Assembly: GCA_000155435.1 (NCBI GenBank)
Contig: DS990260.1
Coordinates: forward strand, 1,252,118-1,316,117
DNA from: Clostridiales bacterium 1_7_47FAA
GTDB lineage: Bacteria; Bacillota; Clostridia; Lachnospirales; Lachnospiraceae
DNA length: 64,000 nucleotides
Direction of reading: 5' to 3'
This document shows positions 43,527 through 51,933 of this stretch, piece after piece. Positions within the stretch are counted from its first letter, which is position 1. The number at the start of each line of letters is the position of its first letter. The translations under genes and the position numbers were made by a program. A model generated the notes under the pieces. The model was not told where the DNA came from. It was given only the letters and a program-made list of their open reading frames with translations, and did no database searches.

Positions 43527-44171
43527 TTAAATACAACCCATATCGCCTGACGCCCTCTCCATTGCCTCCTGGCCCTGTCCTATTTCCAAAGATGTCCTCA
43601 CATAAAATTCCTGTCCGTCCCTTACCCTGGCATTGGCCTCAGCCTTTCCTTGCGGACACCGTATCATTTCCTGCCCGCAGAGACGTTTCACCTGGCTTCT
43701 GGAAATCCCCAGCTGTTTCGCAAACAGCGTGTCCAGCCTTGGGGTTATGCATCCTCCCAGCTTAATCTCGATTTCATCCCATCCCTCATGCCTGCACGGC
43801 ACCGGGGTATCCACCGCCTGTACCGTATACCCGCTGGACGCAAGCGCCCACTCTGCCCGGTTCCTGGCAAATATGGCCGGGCTGCTTCCATATTCCGCTG
43901 CCAGATGCATGTCATTGTCAAGAAAACTCCTGTATTCCTCCTGCTTCAGACGGTCCGGTCCCACCCGTTCATATATGGTCATATTCCAGGATGTCCCGCA
44001 CGTCATGCACCGGTAAATCAGCCATACATCCAGCAGGCGCCCGTTTGCATTGACGCGGAACTTCCCGCTGTTCCCAAACTCCGTTTTCTTCCCGCATTTA
44101 GGGCACCGTCTTAACACCACCGGAAGTGATTCCGGCATTATGATCCATTTTTTCCTGATATTCTGTTTCAT
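43527..44171 (-). CDS. DUF1062 family protein
   Basis: The 214-residue protein has two CxxC pairs near its N-terminus (RRCPKCGKKTEF, YRCMTCGTSWNM) that probably bind zinc, and a C-terminal part with an S4-like RNA-binding look (LDTLFAKQLGISRSQVKRLC, KAEANARVRDGQEFYVR). Members of DUF1062 have no established function. ATG 44171 has GGAGG upstream. Confidence 0.85.
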   Translation of the reverse strand: MKQNIRKKWIIMPESLPVVLRRCPKCGKKTEFGNSGKFRVNANGRLLDVWLIYRCMTCGTSWNMTIYERVGPDRLKQEEYRSFLDNDMHLAAEYGSSPAIFARNRAEWALASSGYTVQAVDTPVPCRHEGWDEIEIKLGGCITPRLDTLFAKQLGISRSQVKRLCGQEMIRCPQGKAEANARVRDGQEFYVRTSLEIGQGQEAMERASGDMGCI

Positions 44172-44264
44172 CTCAAATCTGCCTCCGCAGTCCACTCTAT
44201 CATCCGCGGACCCGGATATAAACCTCAAACTCAAGCCAGAAACAAGGAAAAGGCAGTGTATCCG

Positions 44265-44567
44265 CTATTCCGGTACACTGCCTTGTTTCCCCTCATTCTT
44301 TTTCCGTTCCTGAAGCACAATCCTCTGTATGCTTTTTTCCGACAGGAAATATTGCTTTGCCAGGTCCTTCACACCCAATCCCTGACTATATTTTACAAAT
44401 ATTTCTATATTTCTTGACTGAAGTTCCTCCCTTGCCCGGGAAGCCTCTCCCCAGCCCTTTTTATTTTCCTGCTTTCTGGGGATGTATACATATTCCCCGT
44501 CAATATAATCCTGAATCAACTCCACCAGTTCCACCGGAAGAATCTCATTTGCTTTCTGATAGCGCAT
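44265..44567 (-). CDS. CD3324-family helix-turn-helix protein
   Basis: The 100-residue protein begins MRYQKANEILPVELVELIQD and has YIDGEYVYIPRKQENKKGWG followed by a helix-turn-helix (QGLGVKDLAKQYFLSEKSIQ, then RIVLQERKK). The family is a small putative DNA-binding protein common in clostridia. ATG 44567 has GGGAGG upstream. A small regulator is likely; no target is visible. Confidence 0.85.
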   Translation of the reverse strand: MRYQKANEILPVELVELIQDYIDGEYVYIPRKQENKKGWGEASRAREELQSRNIEIFVKYSQGLGVKDLAKQYFLSEKSIQRIVLQERKKNEGKQGSVPE

Positions 44568-44787
44568 CGCTGCCTCCCAAACATATTCTGCTGTCCGGAA
44601 TAGCAAAGGCTATACAATTACTCTGTTTTCACTGCATCAGCCCATGCTATGCAGCGATAATATATTTCCTCATAAAAACAGGGCCTCCTTATCATGTTTA
44701 TCCATTAACCATTGGCTTGTCCATTATATCATGGAAACCGTGGATTAAAAACCTCGCGCATTTTACAGAAGTATTCTTAATCTTCTT

Positions 44788-45549
44788 TTAATCCTGCGGA
44801 ATCTGTGAAATGACCCAGTCCGTATACGCCTCACCGATCTCCAGGTCCATGTTCACGTCAAGCCTGCTCCGGATGCTGGTTACCTCCTCATCCTTCACCG
44901 GATTATATCCCTTCTTCTCATAGGATGAGTAGTATAAGCCCACCCCGCGCTTCTGCCAGTTGGGCAGATCATTGAAATTGATATTCCTGGAAAACAGAAG
45001 TTCATTCTTAAATGCAATGCTCTTTCCCTCAATCTCCCTTGTGGCTTCCCTGGCAGACATGCCCTCCCTGCGCAGAAGCCAGTAACAGTGGGCATTCAGG
45101 GAGTTCCTGTGGGCATCCTCCTGCCTCCAGGAAAAATAGTCCTTCACGCATTCCAGATTGGGCAGCGGCACCACCCTGCAGTCAAAGCAGGCCAGTACCC
45201 CCAGGCGCAGTGAGAAAAATGCGCTGGCCTCCCCTGCCAGGACAGAATTAATCTTCCTTGTCTTCCTGCCAAATGTATTGTCCCTTGGATGGAACAGCAG
45301 GGAAATCTCATCACTCTGGGTGTAGCCGTACACAATGCGAAACCCACAGTCCATCAGATGCTTCACCGTATCAACCATGGCATCCCTGAACCGGATGTCA
45401 AAAGGCGCCTCGAACCGGCAGGTTTCCTTGGTCAGCTTTGTAAAATTCCTCCCGTCAATCCTCACCGCCATATAAAGCTCCGGAAGGATGGTCTGATCCA
45501 GGGAAGTCTCAAACCTGCGCATGCCTGTATCTAATTCATCAAAAATCAT
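44788..45549 (-). CDS. Thg1-like (tRNA-His guanylyltransferase family) 3'-5' RNA polymerase
   Basis: Thg1-like proteins add nucleotides to the 5' end of RNA in the reverse direction and repair truncated tRNAs. The 253-residue product has the metal-binding aspartate in AVRIDGRNFTKLT and the acidic pair in YGYTQSDEISLLF, and the family segment DAHRNSLNAHCYWLLRREG. The eukaryotic Thg1 HINN-type motif is not clearly present, which fits a repair-type Thg1-like protein. It starts 3 bp after a kinase-like ATPase gene, making a putative RNA-repair operon. The substrate is inferred from the family. Confidence 0.9.
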   Translation of the reverse strand: MIFDELDTGMRRFETSLDQTILPELYMAVRIDGRNFTKLTKETCRFEAPFDIRFRDAMVDTVKHLMDCGFRIVYGYTQSDEISLLFHPRDNTFGRKTRKINSVLAGEASAFFSLRLGVLACFDCRVVPLPNLECVKDYFSWRQEDAHRNSLNAHCYWLLRREGMSAREATREIEGKSIAFKNELLFSRNINFNDLPNWQKRGVGLYYSSYEKKGYNPVKDEEVTSIRSRLDVNMDLEIGEAYTDWVISQIPQD

Positions 45550-45552
45550 TGT

Positions 45553-46032
45553 CTATCCCTCCATCTTATCATTCCACACATCAACCACGAATGCATCATC
45601 CTGGATCCGCACAAAATACAGTACGTCGAATCCCTCCCCATAGGAGGGAAGTTCCAGACGGTTTGAGGTGCAGGCAATCGCCCTGCTGGGAATACACGCC
45701 TTTCCAAGGCGCTGGGAATTGCGCTCCACACAGTCCCTCACAATGGACTGGAAAAAGTATCCTTCTATCCGGTATCCATGCTCCCTGGCCGCCTTTATGT
45801 ACCGATTCCTGTCCTCTGCGGTGGGATTTGTATTGTCCACCACAAACGATACCCGTTTCTGCAGGCACTCCTCTAATAACGCCGCCTCCTTGTTCCTGGT
45901 GTGCAGCGTGTCCAGATTGATATGTACAAAATCCGGCGGGAAATGCTGTTTAAAAAAAGTAGATTTCCCGCTTGCCTGAATACCGGTGAAAATAACGGCT
46001 TTGGGCGCCTCCGCCTCCAGCTTGTGCTCCAT
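45553..46032 (-). CDS. Polynucleotide-kinase-like P-loop ATPase
   Basis: The 159-residue protein has Walker A in IFTGIQASGKSTFFKQHFP near residue 15, DLDTLH-like and VVDNTNPTAEDRNRYIKAA segments typical of T4-polynucleotide-kinase-type P-loop kinases, and no extra domain. Such proteins phosphorylate 5'-OH ends of nucleic acids or small substrates. The adjacent Thg1-like gene, 3 bp downstream, needs an activated 5' end, so a joint role in 5'-end RNA repair is reasonable. ATG 46032 with GGAGG upstream is preferred; ATG 46068 is possible. Confidence 0.8.
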   Translation of the reverse strand: MEHKLEAEAPKAVIFTGIQASGKSTFFKQHFPPDFVHINLDTLHTRNKEAALLEECLQKRVSFVVDNTNPTAEDRNRYIKAAREHGYRIEGYFFQSIVRDCVERNSQRLGKACIPSRAIACTSNRLELPSYGEGFDVLYFVRIQDDAFVVDVWNDKMEG

Positions 46033-46080
46033 TGTTTTCCGTCCTCCTGTCATTATCCGGTTGTCCATGGTCCATCCAGG

Positions 46081-46446
46081 CTAAAATTTCCTGCTGATGA
46101 TGAACGTAAGCAGCGCCAATAGGAATATCAGCAACTCCTTCAGAGGGTTTTCGGCAATATCATCCACCAGCTGTTCCAACCTTGTCTTCCTGTGATCCTG
46201 CCGGACCTTCTGTTCCAGTTCCTCCATGGTCATGACGGCCCGGCTCTGCTCCGCATCATAGCATTTCCGTCTGTCCGCATCCGACAGTACCATGTAAGCC
46301 TCCGTCAGTTCCTTTGCCTGCTGGTCGTTGAACGCCCGGCCCTCCATCTCATACCATCGCTTCTCCCGCTGGAACGCGGCGTCGATTTCTTCCGGGGCAG
46401 CGTCCGGATTCAAATGCAGGATTGTATAGTAGCCGTTCTTTTTCAT
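46081..46446 (-). CDS. J-domain-like protein lacking the HPD motif, tail-anchored
   Basis: The 121-residue product has a DnaJ-like helical region (YYTILHLNPDAAPEEIDAAF, then ELTEAYMVLSDADRRKCYDA), but the loop that should contain HPD reads YEMEGRAFND. It therefore probably cannot stimulate DnaK ATPase. A hydrophobic C-terminal helix (PLKELLIFLLALLTFIISRKF region, residues 100-121) suggests tail anchoring to the membrane. ATG 46446 has AGGAGG upstream. It lies about 50 bp upstream of the kinase-like gene on the same strand and may be in one operon with it. Confidence 0.8.
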   Translation of the reverse strand: MKKNGYYTILHLNPDAAPEEIDAAFQREKRWYEMEGRAFNDQQAKELTEAYMVLSDADRRKCYDAEQSRAVMTMEELEQKVRQDHRKTRLEQLVDDIAENPLKELLIFLLALLTFIISRKF

Positions 46447-46575
46447 GTGTCCTCCTAATACCAGGGATGTCCCGGCATCAGTCCGGGACTGCCATCCACA
46501 CCTATTCATCCATCCCTGCGGCTGATACCTGACAAGCGTCCAAAAAAGGGAATAAGAAGAACCTTTCAGAATGAA

Positions 46576-47280
46576 TCAGTTCATGATTGCATCCGTAATT
46601 TTATCCAGCGGTATGCCAGGGTTTTGATGATACCGGGCCTTTGATTTATCATAGATAAGATTTAATTCATGATAATACCCATCTTCGCTCACCGTCTTCC
46701 CATTCCACATATACCGGCATACAGGAACCTCTTCCCCATCCTCCCCTGCTTCCTCCCAAGACAAGATATCATAGTCCCCCTTTGCTACTAGAACCAGTTC
46801 CCCATCCAGGATACTGTATACATCGTCAAAAAAAGCTCCTGTATTTCCGCCACAATTGAGCAGGAGATTTTCCCGCTCAATATATGAGAATTCTAAGCGT
46901 GTAAGATTAGCAGCATGGACTTTACCATCTGCATAAATCAGGATAATACATCCGGATGCCGAATATTTTCCAACTAATACCAGTTCTGGTATATCATCAT
47001 CGTCCAGATAGATTAAATCAAACGAATCAATTTCCCTTTGATCGCAGGACTCAATATAATCTATGTACGCCTTTTTCCATAAATCCCCTGTATCCCACTG
47101 CTCCATTTCTGCGGCTTCTTCTGTATATGCCACTGTGGAAATACCTATTTCCTCTTCTTTCTCTGCATTACCCCCGCAGGAGGTAAGGATGCCAAGTGTC
47201 AGGATACATGAGATTACCCGTAAATATTGTACATACATTCTCCGGCACCGCTTCTTTCCACCAATAAAGCCGTTTTCCAT
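46576..47280 (-). CDS. Hypothetical lipoprotein
   Basis: The 234-residue protein has a basic N-terminus (GGKKRCRR), a hydrophobic stretch and a lipobox (LGILTSCGG) with the acylated cysteine near residue 37. The rest (SFDLIYLDDDDIPELVLVGK, YSASGCIILIYADGKV) resembles secreted proteins that carry a beta-rich domain with acidic loops. ATG 47280 has GGGGAGG 9 nt upstream. No function is assigned. The following gene upstream on this strand is rlmH, 17 bp away. Confidence 0.8.
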   Translation of the reverse strand: MENGFIGGKKRCRRMYVQYLRVISCILTLGILTSCGGNAEKEEEIGISTVAYTEEAAEMEQWDTGDLWKKAYIDYIESCDQREIDSFDLIYLDDDDIPELVLVGKYSASGCIILIYADGKVHAANLTRLEFSYIERENLLLNCGGNTGAFFDDVYSILDGELVLVAKGDYDILSWEEAGEDGEEVPVCRYMWNGKTVSEDGYYHELNLIYDKSKARYHQNPGIPLDKITDAIMN

Positions 47281-47297
47281 CAGCACGGTCCTCCCCG

Positions 47298-47777
47298 CTA
47301 CTTATGGTACGGTTCCCCGGCCATAATCCGGTAACTCCTATATATCTGCTCCAGCAGCACCACCCGCATCAGCTGATGCGGAAATGTCATCTTTGAAAAA
47401 CTCAGGGCATAATCCGCCCGCCCCATCACCTCATCTGACAGGCCAAGGGAACCGCCAATCACAAACACAATATGGCTTATGCCATCCACCCCCAGCTTCT
47501 GAAGCCTGGATGCCAGCTCCTCACTGGAAAGCATCCTGCCTTCAATTGCCAGGGCAATCACATAAGCCCCATCTTTAATATTAGAAAGGATGCGCTGCCC
47601 TTCCTTATCCTTAATCTGGCGTTCCACGGCCTCACTGGCCCCATCCGGCGTCTTCTCGTCCTGCACCTGGACAATATCCAGCTTGCAGTAACGGCCAAGA
47701 CGCTTGGAGTACTCCTTTATGGCATCCTCAAAATACCGTTCTTTTATCTTTCCTACCGTTACAAGCGTTATCTTCAT
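47298..47777 (-). CDS. rlmH: 23S rRNA pseudouridine-1915 N3-methyltransferase RlmH
   Basis: RlmH methylates pseudouridine 1915 in helix 69 of 23S rRNA. The 159-residue SPOUT protein has [20 protein letters not shown] at its start, the knot segments [18 protein letters not shown] and [20 protein letters not shown], and the C-terminal [20 protein letters not shown] with YRSY. Length is exact for the family. It begins 3 bp after a GNAT acetyltransferase. Confidence 0.97.
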   Translation of the reverse strand: MKITLVTVGKIKERYFEDAIKEYSKRLGRYCKLDIVQVQDEKTPDGASEAVERQIKDKEGQRILSNIKDGAYVIALAIEGRMLSSEELASRLQKLGVDGISHIVFVIGGSLGLSDEVMGRADYALSFSKMTFPHQLMRVVLLEQIYRSYRIMAGEPYHK

Positions 47778-47780
47778 CCG

Positions 47781-48281
47781 TTAAAACTCCAGTACCATGT
47801 CATACCACACAGCCCCGCCGTGAACTGACTTTGAAACACCCATATTCACATACCCGAACTTCTCATAGTAACCGATAAGCCTGTCCTTGCACGTCAGTAT
47901 AAGCCCTTTCCTGCCCTGCTTCCCTGCGGTTTCAATCATGGTCTGCATAAGCCGGGAGGCCACCCCCATATGCCGGTACCCTTCTATCACATCCAGCCCG
48001 AAAATACTCTGGTACGCCCCCTTGGGGTCATGCAGGGAAATATCCTCAAACATCTCATCTGCAATCGTCCTTTCATCTGTAACCGCGCCATTGATGAAAC
48101 CAATGATCCGCCCGTCCGCTTCCGCCACCAGGAAGCTCTCCCCAAATGCCTCCAGACGCGCTTTTAAACTTGCCCTGTCAGCCGCCTCCGCTGCCGGAAA
48201 ACAATTAAGTTCCACCTGTGCCACCTGATCCAAATCATCCGGCACCGCTGTCCTGATTCTGTATGCATCATTCCCTGTCAT
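47781..48281 (-). CDS. GNAT-family N-acetyltransferase
   Basis: The 166-residue protein has the GNAT acetyl-CoA site in VIEGYRHMGVASRLMQTMIE (RxxGxA-like) and a C-terminal beta strand GYYEKFGYVNMGVSKSVHGG. The acceptor substrate is unknown. It is directly upstream of rlmH and could be co-transcribed with it. Confidence 0.9.
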   Translation of the reverse strand: MTGNDAYRIRTAVPDDLDQVAQVELNCFPAAEAADRASLKARLEAFGESFLVAEADGRIIGFINGAVTDERTIADEMFEDISLHDPKGAYQSIFGLDVIEGYRHMGVASRLMQTMIETAGKQGRKGLILTCKDRLIGYYEKFGYVNMGVSKSVHGGAVWYDMVLEF

Positions 48282-48296
48282 CTGTATGTCATCCTC

Positions 48297-48363
48297 TCAG
48301 CCTACCCGGCCATCCTCTAAACCCATCCAGCCATCCTCTAAACCCATCCGGCCATCCTCTCAG
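48297..48363. repeat. Short tandem repeat (about 20 bp, three units)
   Basis: The unit is approximately GGCCATCCTCTAAACCCATCC; the last half-unit ends CTCAGCC. It lies between the GNAT gene and the response regulator. Function is unknown. Confidence 0.75.
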
Positions 48364-48370
48364 CCTTTTC

Positions 48371-49078
48371 TCAGCCCTTTACGCGGAAATAGTAACCAAC
48401 GCCCCACTTCGTATGTACATACTTTGGGTCGCTTGGGCTTGGCTCTATCTTTTCCCTCAGCCTTCTCACATGGACATCCACGGTACGGACATCGCCGCTG
48501 TCCATGGCCTTGTTGCCCCACACATAGGTGAGCAGGGCTTCCCTGCTGTATACCTTGTTGGGATTGCGCACCAGAAGCTCCAGCAGGTCAAATTCCTTGG
48601 CTGTCAGGTTAATCTCCCTCTCGCCGATAAATACCCTGCGGCTTTCCGTATCCATCTTAAGGTCACCCTGGCCAATGACGCTGTTGTTGGCTTCCTCCTT
48701 CTTCAGGCGCTTGTTCTTGGAACTGCGCCGTATGATGGCCTTGATCCTGGCCTTGACTTCCAGGATGTTAAAGGGCTTGCTTATATAGTCATCCGCCCCA
48801 TACTCCAGTCCAAGGATCTTATCCATGTCCCCACCCTTGGCGGTCAGCATGATGATCGGCATGTCGGAAAACTCCCGGATGGCCTGGCAGACCTCATAAC
48901 CGTCCAGTTTAGGAAGCATCACATCCAAAAGCACGATATCGTACTCCGTCTTCTTAGCCAGTTCCACTGCTTCCTCGCCATCATATGCACAATCCACTTC
49001 CATGCCATCCTGTTCCAGGCTGAAGCGGATACCTTTTACAATTAATTTTTCATCATCTACAACTAATACTCTCGGCAT
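48371..49078 (-). CDS. OmpR-family response regulator (orphan)
   Basis: The 235-residue protein has a receiver domain with VVDDEK and the phosphoacceptor aspartate in IVLLDVMLPKLDGYE (about residue 53), TAKGG and the conserved lysine in DDYISKPFN, and a C-terminal winged helix (LTAKEFDLLELLVRNPNKVY, SREALLTYVWG, VDVHVRRLREKIEP). No histidine kinase is adjacent on either side, which is unusual. ATG 49078 follows GGGGA at good spacing and is preferred over 49084. Confidence 0.94.
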   Translation of the reverse strand: MPRVLVVDDEKLIVKGIRFSLEQDGMEVDCAYDGEEAVELAKKTEYDIVLLDVMLPKLDGYEVCQAIREFSDMPIIMLTAKGGDMDKILGLEYGADDYISKPFNILEVKARIKAIIRRSSKNKRLKKEEANNSVIGQGDLKMDTESRRVFIGEREINLTAKEFDLLELLVRNPNKVYSREALLTYVWGNKAMDSGDVRTVDVHVRRLREKIEPSPSDPKYVHTKWGVGYYFRVKG

Positions 49079-49137
49079 GTTCATTCCCCTTATCTATCAA
49101 TGGCGGCCCAAATCAAACCTCGGGCCGCCCAACTCTT

Positions 49138-49875
49138 TTATACTGTGATACTGTCCTTAATCTTTTCAAACGCAGCGTCCTTGATGCCGGACACATTCAT
49201 AATATCCTCTATGGACTGGAATCCGCCATACGTTTCCCTGTAGCGGATAATATCCTCTGCCCTGGACTCCCCGATACCGCGAAGGCTCATAAGCTCCTCC
49301 CTGGTAGCCGTGTTGAGATTCACCATGGACCTGGTCTTTGCTTCAGGATCCGCAGCGGGCTTGATGCCCTGTGCCTCCCACTCTTTTACCTGGCTCTCAC
49401 TGGGAACTTCCAGCTTCATACCGTCCCTCAGCGTCTCCGCCAGGTTCAGATAATCTGCCGCTCCGCCGTCCATAATGCCTCCGGCCGCCTCAACCGCCTC
49501 ATATACCCTGCTTCCCTCCGGAAGACCGTATACGCCCGGCTGTCCCACCTCTCCGCAGACATGTACATAAACCATGGCGGCAGATGGTTGGGTGGAATCC
49601 GGCTGTCCGGAATCAATCTGTCCTGAATCCGGTTTTCCTGAACCGCTCTGTCCTGAATCCGGCTGTCCTGAACCGCTCTGTCCTGAATCCGGTTTTCCTG
49701 AACCGTGCTCTTCCGAATCCGGCTGTCCGGAATCTCCCAAATCCATAACAATTCCTTCATTCCCGGAATCAACCGCACAATCCGGCTGCCCGCCACAACT
49801 ATAACATATGCCTGCAGCCAACATGCATATGACGATGGCAGGAACCTTTAATGTTTTTAAAGATATAAGTCTCAT
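49138..49875 (-). CDS. comEA: ComEA-family DNA-binding protein
   Basis: ComEA binds incoming double-stranded DNA during transformation. The 245-residue protein has an N-terminal hydrophobic anchor (AIVICMLAAGICYSCGG), a low-complexity region of Ser/Gly/Asp/Gln/Pro repeats (SGQPDSGQSG type), a SLBB domain (MVYVHVCGEVGQPGVYGL) and a C-terminal helix-hairpin-helix (LNTATREELMSLRGIGESRA, IEDIMNVSGI). comEC is not adjacent. The repeat linker is longer than usual and comes from a 30-bp DNA repeat. Confidence 0.9.
   Translation of the reverse strand: MRLISLKTLKVPAIVICMLAAGICYSCGGQPDCAVDSGNEGIVMDLGDSGQPDSEEHGSGKPDSGQSGSGQPDSGQSGSGKPDSGQIDSGQPDSTQPSAAMVYVHVCGEVGQPGVYGLPEGSRVYEAVEAAGGIMDGGAADYLNLAETLRDGMKLEVPSESQVKEWEAQGIKPAADPEAKTRSMVNLNTATREELMSLRGIGESRAEDIIRYRETYGGFQSIEDIMNVSGIKDAAFEKIKDSITV
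49601..49730. repeat. 30-bp tandem repeat inside comEA
   Basis: About four units of a 30-bp sequence beginning TCCTGAATCCGG run across the linker region, each encoding ten residues of the SGKPDSGQSG type. In-frame copy-number change would lengthen or shorten the linker without breaking the gene. Confidence 0.85.
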
Positions 49876-49970
49876 CTGAATGGTATCCCTCCTTTATACG
49901 GGTACCATCCCAGCCTGATAGTACTATTCTAACTGTTAGCCTATTTAAATACAAGAGTTATTTCCAATTT

Positions 49971-50420
49971 TTATCTTTCAAAAACAATGATTCCGCCGAT
50001 GGCAATGGCAGCGCCAATAAGCTTATGCCATGCAAATGGGCTTTTTTCCACGCCGAACATACCAAACAGCTCAATCCCATACGCCACGATAATCTGGGAG
50101 ATGACGATTAAGAGGGCTGTCTGGGCAGGTCCCAGGCTGGCCATGCTGCGGATGACCGTGTATGTGATGAGCGCCCCCAGGATACCTCCCACCATAACAT
50201 ATTTTGGCGTTACCTGCATCAGACCCGCAATAGGCTCCCTTCCCGTAAAAAGCCAGATTACCACACAGGTAATAAACGCGGTCAGCTGTACCCAGCCCGC
50301 AGCCACCCACACGCTGGTCTGCTTGGTAACCTCCGTATTAAATACGCCCTGTATGCTCATTAATGCGCCTGACAGCAATGCTATGACAAATCCCATATCT
50401 TTTCTTTCCTGCCTTTCCAT
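49971..50420 (-). CDS. DMT-family membrane protein (YdcZ/DUF606)
   Basis: The 149-residue protein starts MERQERKDMGFVIALLSGAL and has five membrane segments, including WVAAGWVQLTAFITCVVIWL and MVGGILGALITYTVIRSMA. The DUF606/YdcZ family belongs to the drug/metabolite transporter superfamily; members often occur in pairs as half-length transporters, but only one is seen here. Substrate unknown. Confidence 0.87.
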   Translation of the reverse strand: MERQERKDMGFVIALLSGALMSIQGVFNTEVTKQTSVWVAAGWVQLTAFITCVVIWLFTGREPIAGLMQVTPKYVMVGGILGALITYTVIRSMASLGPAQTALLIVISQIIVAYGIELFGMFGVEKSPFAWHKLIGAAIAIGGIIVFER

Positions 50421-50530
50421 TATTTTTCCTGTTTCTTTAGCTTTCCCCTTGAATATAATTTTATTCTAAGTGAAGGAGTTGTCATGCATCTGCATATGAT
50501 GTATAATCGTTCCCACAGGAGGCGCTGTCT

Positions 50531-51301
50531 ATGAGTACCATTGCAAAGGCTTTATTCCAGATGTCATCGTGGCCCATGAGGACACCTGTTCCATATTCCG
50601 GCTTCCATCTGGTTTTTGGAGGAGCCGGCATCCTTGCCGCCATTTTCCTGGCATGGAAACTGTCCCGCGGCAGGCATCTGCACGTCCTGTCCGCCTGCGG
50701 CCTGATTCTGGCTGTCAGTGAAATTTATAAGCAGGGATTCCTGTATTATATTGTCAACGGGGAACAATATGACTGGTGGTATTTTCCGTTTCAGCTGTGC
50801 AGCATCCCCATGTACCTGTGCCTGCTGCTTCCATTCATCGGGCCGCGGATGTCCTCCCGTCCAGCAAAAGCAGTATATACCTTCCTGCAGGACTTTGCCC
50901 TGTTAGGAGGCGTCATGGCGCTGGCAGAACCCAGCGGACTGATGCATCCGTATCTTGTATTAACCCTTCACGGGTTCATATGGCATTTTATCCTGATTTT
51001 CATTGGACTTTACTGTGCATTTACCGGTAAGGGCGGACGAAGCCTGTCTGACTTTGGGGATACGCTGCCATTATTGTGCGGATGCGCTGCTGTTGCCACC
51101 CTCATCAATGTGGCATCCCATCCTTATGGAAATGCCGATATGTTCTACATCAGCCCCTATTACCCCAACGGACAGGTTGTCTTTCATGAGATTGCCCTGA
51201 CCATCGGGACGGTTCCAGGTAACATACTGTATCTTTTATCTGTGGCCCTGGGCGGTTTTCTGTTCCACGTCATGCTCAGGCATATCCCGCGGCAGTCTTA
51301 A
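50531..51301 (+). CDS. YwaF/TMEM164-family membrane protein
   Basis: The 256-residue protein has six or seven membrane segments and the family's polar motifs YDWWYFPFQLCSIPMYLCLL and NVASHPYGNADMFYISPYY. The eukaryotic relative TMEM164 is an acyltransferase for ether phospholipids, so an acyl-transfer role is possible but not shown. It starts after AGGAGG and is not in an operon. Confidence 0.85.
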   Translation: MSTIAKALFQMSSWPMRTPVPYSGFHLVFGGAGILAAIFLAWKLSRGRHLHVLSACGLILAVSEIYKQGFLYYIVNGEQYDWWYFPFQLCSIPMYLCLLLPFIGPRMSSRPAKAVYTFLQDFALLGGVMALAEPSGLMHPYLVLTLHGFIWHFILIFIGLYCAFTGKGGRSLSDFGDTLPLLCGCAAVATLINVASHPYGNADMFYISPYYPNGQVVFHEIALTIGTVPGNILYLLSVALGGFLFHVMLRHIPRQS

Positions 51302-51361
51302 TACCCGCTGGGATCATATTACAAAAAACACGGTTATATTTTATAATAAGGAGATTTGAAT

Positions 51362-51790
51362 ATGTCAAAGATATCAGGAAAAGAAAGAGCAAAACAGGCA
51401 ATCGCATTCCATGACAGGGGCTTCAACTGCGCCCAGTCTGTTGCATGTGCATTTACGGATAAAACGGGGATGGATGAAAAGACCCTGTTCCGGATAACCG
51501 AAGGACTTGGCCTTGGAATGGGCTGTATGGATGCAACCTGCGGGGCAATCTCTGCTACCGCTGTATTGTCCGGCCTGAAATGCAGCACCGGGCATACCCA
51601 GGCGCCGGATTCCAAGAAGATTTCGTATGAGGCATCCGCCTCCTGCCTCAAGGCATTCCTTGAAAAGAACGGCAGCCTTACCTGCCGTGAGTTAAGGGGT
51701 GAGGATACAGGGACACCGCTGCGTTCCTGTCCCGGATGTATTGAAGATGCGGTTCAGATTATTGACGGATATCTGTTTCCCGAGGAATAG
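51362..51790 (+). CDS. C_GCAxxG_C_C family redox-type protein
   Basis: The 142-residue protein carries the family's cysteine pattern: FNCAQSVACAF, GLGMGCMDATCGAISATAVL, SCLKAFL, LTCRELRG, and RSCPGCIEDAV. The family is thought to bind a metal or flavin-related cofactor and often sits near radical or redox enzymes, though none is nearby here. ATG 51362 follows AAGGAG by 8 nt. Function is not established. Confidence 0.88.
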   Translation: MSKISGKERAKQAIAFHDRGFNCAQSVACAFTDKTGMDEKTLFRITEGLGLGMGCMDATCGAISATAVLSGLKCSTGHTQAPDSKKISYEASASCLKAFLEKNGSLTCRELRGEDTGTPLRSCPGCIEDAVQIIDGYLFPEE

Positions 51791-51933
51791 GAAAAGCTGG
51801 CTATGATAAGGCGAATCAGAAGTTGCGTTTGGATGCCTTTGGCGTAAAAGACGGGAAAAGTGCCGGCCAACGGATTGGAACTCATGAACTGAAACAGGGG
51901 CAGCGGTGTAGGGATGAAGAAAGTGCCATATGA
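51766..51933 (+). other. Possible decayed coding remnant before the DUF6756-like gene
   Basis: A reading frame without a start runs to the stop at 51931, reading GKAGYDKANQKLRLDAFGV and then KDGKSAGQRIGTHELKQGQR. The composition is protein-like and continues into the next gene's start. It could be the end of a lost toxin-like or secreted protein upstream of a partner gene, but it may be chance. Confidence 0.3.
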
